Below are positions 1 through 6,177 of a stretch of 64,000 nucleotides of DNA, piece after piece. The stretch lies in assembly GCA_963662035.1 (NCBI GenBank), contig CAVLDO010000004.1, forward strand, positions 42,553 to 106,552. Reading direction: 5' to 3'. Below the pieces are notes generated by a model. It saw only the letters and a program-made list of their open reading frames with translations, was not told the DNA's origin and did no database searches. Position numbers and translations under genes: made by a program. The first letter of the stretch is position 1. Every line of letters starts with the position of its first letter. This DNA is from Equibacterium sp963662035 (lineage in GTDB: Bacteria > Bacteroidota > Bacteroidia > Bacteroidales > UBA932).

Positions 1-989
1 TCATTTTTCACTTTGCAAAGGTTGATGATGCTGCCCGGTTCCGGCTCGCTGCCCTTACTGAGGCCGTTGAACTTGTAGAGATTCTTGAGACGGACTGCGA
101 ACCGCTGCGAAATCTGCTTCATCGTCTCCCCCTCCTGCACCACGTGCCGGGCCAGGTCGCGGGTGCTCTGCTGGCGCTTTGCCTGCAGATACACTATGGT
201 TCCGGCCTCTATGGTGCGGTCCTTTTTCTCGTCGTTGAAGCGCAGCAGCTCCCATCTGAACAGATTGAATTGCCGCGCCAGGGCGGCGTAGGTCTCGGTG
301 CCGTTGGCGATGATGTAGATGAGTCCGTACTTCTCGTATAGGGTGTATTCTATGGTGACGGTTCCCAGACTGCGGGGCCTGAAGTGCAGCGGGGCCTCGG
401 ATACCTCGCGCGAGCGCTCGAGTGTGGCGGGGGAGGGGGGAGGTGCCGCGCCGCGCTCTGCGGCCCGGGAGCTGATATGGTCGTACTCGTAGAGCCCGTA
501 ATCCTCTATTATCTTTATGAGCTTCTCCGCGTAGGCGGGGTCGGTGGCGTAGCCGGCCTTCTTGAGGCCGCGGGCCCACCCCTTATAGTCGGTTGTCTCC
601 AGCTCGAACAGGGATGAGTAGCGGTCGTTGTAGCGCAGAAAGTCGGAATGGTCGCTGAACGACTGCGCCGCATCGTCGTAGCTGCGGAAGCACTCGTCTT
701 TGAGATCGTCATCGTGCAGATAGCGGGCTCCTTTCCAGCCTCGGCACTTGATGCCGAAGTGGTTGTTGGCCGCAGTGGCCAGCGTCGATGTCCCGTTTGC
801 CGACTCCAGGCAGGCCTGCGCCAGAGTGATGCTGGCAGGCACCCCGGAGGCGGTCATCTCCTTTACCGCCGTGGCGCTCCACTGGCAGATGTAGCGCCGG
901 CGCGCATCATCGCCCCCGGCTGCCCCCGTCAGGAGCAGCGCTGCCAGCAGCAGTGCGGGAATCCGCAGCGGAAGTTTCACGCTTTTCAT
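1..989 (-). CDS. Glucosaminidase with two LysM domains, 3' end outside window
   Basis: Secreted peptidoglycan hydrolase of the FlgJ/N-acetylglucosaminidase family. ATG at 989 opens a frame with no stop through about 329 codons to the window edge, so the C-terminus is missing or ends just outside. Residues 1-25 form a signal peptide. Residues about 35-165 are the glucosaminidase domain: LAQACLESANG carries the likely catalytic Glu62, followed by NNHFGIKC and a YDDAAQSFSDHSDF segment. Two LysM-like modules follow, one near IIANGTETYAALARQF and one near VVQEGETMKQISQRF, which should bind glycan strands. It likely remodels cell wall in the periplasm. Family call is firm; the exact bond cut is inferred. 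Confidence 0.85.
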   Translation of the reverse strand, partial: MKSVKLPLRIPALLLAALLLTGAAGGDDARRRYICQWSATAVKEMTASGVPASITLAQACLESANGTSTLATAANNHFGIKCRGWKGARYLHDDDLKDECFRSYDDAAQSFSDHSDFLRYNDRYSSLFELETTDYKGWARGLKKAGYATDPAYAEKLIKIIEDYGLYEYDHISSRAAERGAAPPPSPATLERSREVSEAPLHFRPRSLGTVTIEYTLYEKYGLIYIIANGTETYAALARQFNLFRWELLRFNDEKKDRTIEAGTIVYLQAKRQQSTRDLARHVVQEGETMKQISQRFAVRLKNLYKFNGLSKGSEPEPGSIINLCKVKN

Positions 990-999
990 AATCGGAGTG

Positions 1000-1602
1000 T
1001 TACAGATAGTCGGCGGCCTGGGGCCCTTCGCAGAAGAGAAGATCCAGCGCAGAGAGCCCCGGCAGAAAGCCGTGCCTGCCGCAGAAGGGCTGATAGTACT
1101 CCTTCTTGGGCGTTGCGGGGGCCTTTTTGGGGTAGATGGCGCTGCGCAGATCGGTGGCAGCGGCGGGCGTCTTTTCGTAATCGGTGGTGAAAGAAAATTG
1201 CAGCGGCAGCATCAGCAGCTCAAGCAGCTTTTCCGTCGCCTCGCAGTTGAGGTCAAAGAGAAAGGTGTGCCGTTTTTCCAGTATGGCCTCTATCTCGTCC
1301 TTGTAATACGTGTAGTAGGGCGACGGGCCGTAGGCGGTTGACAGGGCGCGCCGATGCAGGTGGATCCAGTTTTTGCTGTAGTCGATTCTGATGTCGCGGA
1401 TCAGGCGGCTTCCCTTGTGCAGCACTGGCACCAGAAGGGTCTGGGGGCCGTCGGGCGAGTAAATCACGCAACGGTTGCGGTAGCTCTGCTTCTGGAAGGT
1501 CTCGCAAGCCTCGATATGCACGGATTTCGCCCCGGCTATTGCACCGAAGTAGTGCACCGGGGCGAAATAGGCTGTGGTCAGCAGTATGCCGCTACTCTCC
1601 AC
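1000..1602 (-). CDS. WbqC-like family protein
   Basis: A 200-residue protein resembling the WbqC-like family, which is often found in or near surface polysaccharide genes; its reaction is not established. The N-terminus ILLTTAYFAPVHYFG and the block HKGSRLIRDIRIDYSKNW are typical, as is the tyrosine-rich middle (TAYGPSPYYTYY). The start is a GTG at 1602 that overlaps the lpxA stop by 11 nt, which suggests translational coupling at the end of the lpxD-lpxC-lpxA cluster. This places it with lipid A and envelope genes, but a role there is only inferred. No signal peptide or membrane segment is seen, so it is probably cytoplasmic. Confidence 0.7.
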   Translation of the reverse strand: MESSGILLTTAYFAPVHYFGAIAGAKSVHIEACETFQKQSYRNRCVIYSPDGPQTLLVPVLHKGSRLIRDIRIDYSKNWIHLHRRALSTAYGPSPYYTYYKDEIEAILEKRHTFLFDLNCEATEKLLELLMLPLQFSFTTDYEKTPAAATDLRSAIYPKKAPATPKKEYYQPFCGRHGFLPGLSALDLLFCEGPQAADYL

Positions 1603-2380
1603 GGCGGCAGCAGATGCCGCGCTTCGAGGCGCGTATGAAATCGCAGATTTCCTTTGCGAACCGTCCGTCGGGGTATCTCTCCTCCACTATCGCAAGGGCG
1701 TTGGAGACATTGTTGTTCTCTTCGTAGATGATTTTGTAAACCCCTTTGATCTCCTCTATGTCGGCGTTGCTGAAGCCTCTGCGGCGCAGGCCCACGATAT
1801 TGATTCCCTCGTAAACGTTGGGACGGCCCGCACAGAGAATGTAAGGGGGGATGTCCTTGTTGGCGGCGCTGGCCCCGCCCAACATGGCGTGGGCTCCGAT
1901 GTGGGTGAATTGGTGCACCATTGTGCCGCCGCCCACGATGGCCCAATCGTCGATGTCGGTCTCGCCCGCCAGACCCACGTGGCTCACGATTATGCAATGG
2001 TTGCCGATGCGGCAGTCGTGCGCAACGTGCGCGTAGGACATTATAAGGCAGTCATCTCCTATTTTGGTGAGGCGTTTGCCGCTGGCGGCCGTGCCCCGGT
2101 TCACCGTGGCGCATTCGCGGATTGTGGTGCGCTCCCCGATCTCGACCCAGGAGACCTCGCCGTCGAATTTGAGATCCTGGGGCACGGCGCCGACCACGGC
2201 TCCGGGGAATACCTGGCAATCCCTGCCCAACTTAACATATTCGTAGATGACGGCGTGCGAGCGGATATGGCATCCGTCGGCTATTTCGACATTGTCTGCG
2301 ATGTAGCAGAAAGGTTCAATCACCACATTCTTGCCGATTTTGGCATTAGGGTGGATGTAGGATAAATTGTCAGTCTGCAT
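1592..2380 (-). CDS. lpxA: UDP-N-acetylglucosamine acyltransferase
   Basis: First enzyme of lipid A synthesis: transfers 3-hydroxyacyl from acyl carrier protein to the 3-OH of UDP-GlcNAc in the cytoplasm. The 262 residues are mostly left-handed beta-helix hexapeptide repeats (IHPNAKIGKNVVIEPFCYI, then VGAVPQDLKFDGE). The region SYAHVAHDCRIGNHCII carries the catalytic His typical of LpxA, and a C-terminal helical part follows (GLRRRGFSNADIEEIKGVY). Length matches the family. ATG at 2380 is preferred over the in-frame TTG at 2383. It overlaps the end of lpxC by 11 nt and lies in an lpxD-lpxC-lpxA-wbqC-like operon. Confidence 0.95.
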   Translation of the reverse strand: MQTDNLSYIHPNAKIGKNVVIEPFCYIADNVEIADGCHIRSHAVIYEYVKLGRDCQVFPGAVVGAVPQDLKFDGEVSWVEIGERTTIRECATVNRGTAASGKRLTKIGDDCLIMSYAHVAHDCRIGNHCIIVSHVGLAGETDIDDWAIVGGGTMVHQFTHIGAHAMLGGASAANKDIPPYILCAGRPNVYEGINIVGLRRRGFSNADIEEIKGVYKIIYEENNNVSNALAIVEERYPDGRFAKEICDFIRASKRGICCRRGE

Positions 2381-3287
2381 CAATTGTATAGAGTAAATTA
2401 GATTCCAGTAACATTTTGCACACGGCCGTGTTCACGCGGTGGCCCGTCTTGCTTGCAATTATTGTGCCCTTGAGCGGCGCCCCCAAAAGCGCGAAGTCGC
2501 CTATCATATCCAGCATCTTGTGGCGGACGATTTCGTCGGGGAAGTGCAGCTGCAGGTTGCTCAGGTATCCCTCCTTGACCTGTAGATTCTCCAGAGAGAA
2601 GAATGACTTGAGGCTCTGCAGGGTCGCCTCGTCGGGCAAATTCTCCACAATCACTATGGCGTTGTCCATATCCCCGCCTTTGATGAGCCCCCGTGAGAGG
2701 AGAAACTGCAGCTCGTGCAGAAAGCAGAAGGTGCGGCAGGGGGCGATTTGCGCGGCATAGTCCACGCCGGCGTTATATGTAAAGCTCTGCAGCCCCAGCA
2801 CTTTGGAATTGAAGTCGATGGACAGGCGCATTGTGCTCTCGTCAGATGGGAGAATCTCGATTGAGGCCCCGTCCTTTTCGCTGTAGCGGAATGGCTCCTT
2901 CAGGGCCAGATACTTGCGCTGGCCGCTCTGGGCCTCGAGGCCGTCGGCGGTGACGGCCTGCACATACGGCAGGGCGCTGCCGTCCAGAATGGGGACTTCC
3001 GCTGCGGACAGCTCCACCAGCATATTGTCCACGCCCAGACCGGCGGCGGCGCTCATCAGGTGCTCTATGGTGATTACAGTGGCATCGTTTTCAGTGAGGG
3101 CGGTGCTGCGGGAGGTGTCACCCACGTTTGAGGCCAGGGCGCGCACCGATGCGCCGGGCCCGAGGTCGGTGCGGACAAACCTGATACCGCTGCCCGCTTC
3201 GGCGGGGCGGATGGTCATCGTTACCGGAGCTCCGGTGTGGAGCCCCTTGCCGGTGAAGGTGTATGATTTTTTAAGTGTATGTTGCAT
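2370..3287 (-). CDS. lpxC: UDP-3-O-acyl-N-acetylglucosamine deacetylase, without FabZ domain
   Basis: Zinc amidase for the committed step of lipid A synthesis, removing acetate from UDP-3-O-acyl-GlcNAc. Zinc ligands are visible: His in TIEHLMSA (about residue 77) and the HKMLD motif near residue 235. The N-terminal signature KSYTFTGKGLHTGAPV is typical. At 305 residues it covers only the LpxC domain. In most Bacteroidota LpxC is fused to the dehydratase FabZ (about 460 residues), but here the frame ends at once and lpxA starts within the same bases, so neither fused nor free fabZ is present. ATG 3287 directly follows the lpxD stop (TGA-ATG), so coupling is likely. Confidence 0.95.
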   Translation of the reverse strand: MQHTLKKSYTFTGKGLHTGAPVTMTIRPAEAGSGIRFVRTDLGPGASVRALASNVGDTSRSTALTENDATVITIEHLMSAAAGLGVDNMLVELSAAEVPILDGSALPYVQAVTADGLEAQSGQRKYLALKEPFRYSEKDGASIEILPSDESTMRLSIDFNSKVLGLQSFTYNAGVDYAAQIAPCRTFCFLHELQFLLSRGLIKGGDMDNAIVIVENLPDEATLQSLKSFFSLENLQVKEGYLSNLQLHFPDEIVRHKMLDMIGDFALLGAPLKGTIIASKTGHRVNTAVCKMLLESNLLYTIDAD

Positions 3288-4295
3288 TCAGTTCTTTTTC
3301 TCTCCGTTTTTCTTGAAGACTGCGTAGGAACGCATAAAATGAATATAGGGCAGGGCGGGGTGCCCCATAAGGCTCTGACCGGGTTCTTTCTGGTCGTGCA
3401 TCAGCCCGGACTTGGCGGCGAACGAGGTGTGGTCGGCCACGTGTATGTGTCCGCCAAGGCCCACCTGACCTCCCAGCACGCAGTGCTCGCCGATGTGGGT
3501 GCTGCCCGCAATGCCGCACATCGCGGCCATCACGGTGTTGGCCCCCACCTCCACATTGTGGGCGATCATTACCAGATCGTCCAGCTTGACCCCCTTGTGG
3601 ATGACTGTCGAACCCATCGCGGCGCGGTCCACGCAGGTGTTGGCGCCGATTTCCACATTCTCCTCCAGCACCACGTTGCCGGTCTGCTGTATCTTCTTGT
3701 AGGTGCCGTCCTCGCGCGGGGCGAATCCAAAGCCGTCGGCACCTATGATGCAGCCCGAATGCAGGATGCAGTTGTCGCCCACCACGCAGTCGTGGTAGAT
3801 CTTGACGCCGGGGTAGATGGTTACATTGTTTCCGATGCGGACATTGTTGCCTATATATACTTGGGGATAAATCTGGCAGTCGCGGCCCACAATTGCCTTG
3901 CGCTCCACTACGGTGTAGTCGCCGATGTAGGTGCCGCGGCCCACTTTGCCCCGGACGGTGCGGCCGGCATTCAGCAGGCAGGCTATGGGGTTGGCCCTGC
4001 GGCGCGAACTCTTAAGGGCGGCGAAGTGCTCCAGAAGGTCGGCCACCGCCTGATAGGCATCGTCCACCGCTATCATGGTGGCGTTTACAGGCTCCCTGGG
4101 GGTGAACGAACGGTTCACCAGCACCACGCTGGCGCCGGTGGTGTAGAGATATTTTTCGTATTTGGGGTTGGCCAGAAAGCAGATGTTGCCGCTCTTGCCA
4201 TATTCGATTCTCGCAGGAGAAGATACCTGTACATCGGGATTGCCGATGATCTCGCCTCCCAGATGTTCTGCAATTTCCCTTGCCGAAATAGTCAT
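3288..4295 (-). CDS. lpxD: UDP-3-O-(3-hydroxyacyl)glucosamine N-acyltransferase
   Basis: Third lipid A enzyme, N-acylating the glucosamine after LpxC. It has 335 residues. An N-terminal uridine-binding domain (about 1-100, with AREIAEHLGGEIIG and NICFLANPKYEKYLYTT) precedes a long hexapeptide beta-helix (YIGDYTVVERKAIVGRDC onward). The block SGCIIGADGFGFAPREDGTYKKI is the LpxD signature, with the family catalytic His expected in DLVMIAHNVEVGANT. It is the first gene of the minus-strand cluster, with a TAnnTTTG promoter about 30 nt upstream. Gene order lpxD-lpxC-lpxA follows its phylum apart from the missing fabZ. Confidence 0.95.
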   Translation of the reverse strand: MTISAREIAEHLGGEIIGNPDVQVSSPARIEYGKSGNICFLANPKYEKYLYTTGASVVLVNRSFTPREPVNATMIAVDDAYQAVADLLEHFAALKSSRRRANPIACLLNAGRTVRGKVGRGTYIGDYTVVERKAIVGRDCQIYPQVYIGNNVRIGNNVTIYPGVKIYHDCVVGDNCILHSGCIIGADGFGFAPREDGTYKKIQQTGNVVLEENVEIGANTCVDRAAMGSTVIHKGVKLDDLVMIAHNVEVGANTVMAAMCGIAGSTHIGEHCVLGGQVGLGGHIHVADHTSFAAKSGLMHDQKEPGQSLMGHPALPYIHFMRSYAVFKKNGEKKN

Positions 4296-4323
4296 TTTCT
4301 GAAAAAATTAAATATATGGGCTG

Positions 4324-4331
4324 CAAATGTA
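4324..4331 (-). promoter_or_regulatory. Promoter -7 element for lpxD cluster
   Basis: The minus strand reads TACATTTG, an exact match to the Bacteroidota -7 consensus TAnnTTTG, 29 nt before the lpxD ATG. No clear upstream TTTG at the usual spacing. It faces away from the rimP promoter in a shared 147-nt divergent region. Confidence 0.55.
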
Positions 4332-4337
4332 ATAAAA

Positions 4338-4369
4338 TTTGCACAATAAAGCTATAAGGGCTATATTTG
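4338..4369 (+). promoter_or_regulatory. Promoter of rimP-nusA-infB
   Basis: TTTG at 4338-4341, a 20-nt spacer and TATATTTG at 4362-4369 fit the Bacteroidota -33/-7 promoter. Transcription should start near 4376, exactly where a strong hairpin begins. Confidence 0.75.
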
Positions 4370-4375
4370 TGGCCG

Positions 4376-4408
4376 AAATCGAGGGGCTGGACAGTCCCTC
4401 GATTTTTT
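4376..4408 (+). terminator. Terminator-like hairpin in the rimP leader
   Basis: A perfect 10-bp stem (4376-4385 with 4396-4405, AAATCGAGGG against its complement) encloses a 10-nt loop and runs into six T residues (4403-4408). No plus-strand gene ends upstream, because lpxD is divergent, so it is not an ordinary operon terminator. It lies between promoter and rimP ATG and could act as an attenuator or as a 5' stabilising stem. Confidence 0.65.
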
Positions 4409-4442
4409 ATGTGACCTTCAAATATTGTAAAGTTCAGAGTTT

Positions 4443-4901
4443 ATGAAACAGGCTGAAGTGTTGAAAGCGGCGGCAGAGAGCTATTCGCAGGAACACGGAC
4501 TTTTTGTGGTGTCGGTGGATATCTCCCCCGACAACGATGTAGAGGTTGTAATCGAGGCCGACGAGCGCGACGTGACCCTCGACGACTGCGTGGATATGAC
4601 CCGCTACATACAGGAGAGGGTAGACCGCGACCTGGAGGATTATTCTCTGACCATCGGCAGTGCCGGCCTCACCGCCCCTTTCAAGGTGCCCAGGCAGTGG
4701 AAGAAGGCGGTCGGGAGCGAGATTCAGATCACGCTCAAAAGCGGCTCCCGCATCAAGGCCGACCTGCTCTCGGCAGATGAAGACGGCATCAGAGTCTCCC
4801 GCCAGAAAAAGGTGGAGGGCAAGAAGGCGGCCCGGGAGACCGTGGTAGAGCACTTGACATACGAAGAAATCAAAACAGCAAAACCTATAATAAAATTTTA
4901 A
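4443..4901 (+). CDS. rimP: Ribosome maturation factor RimP
   Basis: Cytoplasmic 30S maturation factor of 152 residues. The N-terminal alpha/beta domain contains DISPDNDVEVVIEADERDVT and LDDCVDMTRYIQERVD. The conserved central element is YSLTIGSAGLTAPFKVPRQW, and the C-terminal SH3-like domain spans about 85-152 (IQITLKSGSRIKADLLS). Length and order match RimP. It heads rimP-nusA-infB, an arrangement conserved across bacteria, with a 6-nt gap to nusA. ATG 4443 is the first start after the leader hairpin, and the spacing is A-rich rather than Shine-Dalgarno. Confidence 0.93.
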   Translation: MKQAEVLKAAAESYSQEHGLFVVSVDISPDNDVEVVIEADERDVTLDDCVDMTRYIQERVDRDLEDYSLTIGSAGLTAPFKVPRQWKKAVGSEIQITLKSGSRIKADLLSADEDGIRVSRQKKVEGKKAARETVVEHLTYEEIKTAKPIIKF

Positions 4902-4907
4902 CGACAA

Positions 4908-6152
4908 ATGGAAGGGTTAAATCTTGTCAGCACTTTCGCTGAATTCAAAGAGGGCATGAACATAGACAGGCCGACGATGATGAGCGTCCTGGAGGAGGCT
5001 TTCCGTGCACAGCTCGAGAAGATGTACGGCGAGGGCTCCAAGTTCGATATAGTGATCAATATCGACAAGGGCGACTTTGAAATCTGGCGCACCCGCGAGG
5101 TGGTTGAGACGGTCGATGACCCCGCAACGCAGATCTCGCTCGAGGATGTCCGCAAGATAGACGACTCCTACGACATCGGCGAGGATTTCACCGAAGAGGT
5201 GAAGCTGAGCCAGTTTGGACGCCGAGGCATCCTGAACATACGCCAGAACCTTGCCGGCCGCATTATGGACATCGACAAGGCCAACCTGTACAACAAATAC
5301 AAAGAGCGCATCGGCGAGATAATCGTGGGCCAGGTGCACCAGTCCTGGAAGAAGGGCGCAGTGATTCACGACGAGGACAAGAACGAGCTGGTGCTGCCCA
5401 AGAGCGAGCAGATTCCCTCCGACTTCTTCCGCAAGGATGACACGGTCAAGGCCATAATCTCCAGCGTGGAGATGCGCAACAATTCGCCCGTCATCACACT
5501 CTCGCGTACATCCAACCTCTTTCTGGAGAAGCTCTTCGAGCAGGAGGTGCCCGAGATTTTCGATGGCCTGATCACCATAAAGAAGGTGGTGCGCATCCCC
5601 GGCGAGAGGGCCAAGGTGGCGGTGGAGTCTTACGACGACCGCATCGACCCAGTGGGCGCCTGCGTGGGCGTCAAGGGCTCGCGTATCCACGGCATCGTGA
5701 AGGAGCTGCACAACGAGAACATCGATGTCATCAACTGGACCAACAACAAGCAGCTGCTGCTGCAGCGCGCCCTCTCTCCCGCAAAAATCTCCTCTATGGA
5801 GTTCAATGAGGCGACCAAGACAGTGAATGTGTATCTCAAGCCCTCCGAGGTCTCCGTGGCAATCGGCAAGGGCGGCTGCAACATCAAGCTTGCGGGTATG
5901 CTCATAGACTATCAGATCGAGGCCTACCGCGAGGCTGACGAGACCGAGTCCTCCGGCGTGGAGGAAGATGTGCTGCTGGAGGATTTCGGCGACGAAATCG
6001 ACGGCTGGATCATCGAGGCCCTCAAGGGCATCGGGCTTGACACCGCCAAGAGCGTGCTGGCCCTCCCCGTGGAGGAGATCAGCCGCCGCGCCGACCTGGA
6101 AGACGAGACGGTGGAGGAGGTTCAGAAGATACTCCGGGCCGAGTTTGAATAA
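4908..6152 (+). CDS. nusA: Transcription termination/antitermination factor NusA
   Basis: RNA polymerase-associated factor that modulates pausing, intrinsic termination and antitermination. Residues about 1-125 form the polymerase-binding domain. An S1 domain follows at about 130-200 (GEIIVGQVHQSWKKGAVI). KH1 contains DPVGACVGVKGSRIHGIV and KH2 contains VAIGKGGCNIKLAGML. A short helical C-terminal segment (WIIEALKGIGLDTAKSVLAL) resembles one acidic repeat. At 414 residues it is shorter than the E. coli protein, which has two acidic repeats. It lies between rimP and infB. A NusA-sensitive hairpin in the leader of its own operon would allow autoregulation; this is inference. Confidence 0.95.
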   Translation: MEGLNLVSTFAEFKEGMNIDRPTMMSVLEEAFRAQLEKMYGEGSKFDIVINIDKGDFEIWRTREVVETVDDPATQISLEDVRKIDDSYDIGEDFTEEVKLSQFGRRGILNIRQNLAGRIMDIDKANLYNKYKERIGEIIVGQVHQSWKKGAVIHDEDKNELVLPKSEQIPSDFFRKDDTVKAIISSVEMRNNSPVITLSRTSNLFLEKLFEQEVPEIFDGLITIKKVVRIPGERAKVAVESYDDRIDPVGACVGVKGSRIHGIVKELHNENIDVINWTNNKQLLLQRALSPAKISSMEFNEATKTVNVYLKPSEVSVAIGKGGCNIKLAGMLIDYQIEAYREADETESSGVEEDVLLEDFGDEIDGWIIEALKGIGLDTAKSVLALPVEEISRRADLEDETVEEVQKILRAEFE

Positions 6153-6177
6153 TCGATAAAAACATAGGGGGATTAAA

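Noticed and set aside
3279..4349. Plus-strand frame of 356 codons opposite lpxD
   Set aside because: Shadow of the LpxD hexapeptide repeats; its regular Val/His/Gly pattern only mirrors them.
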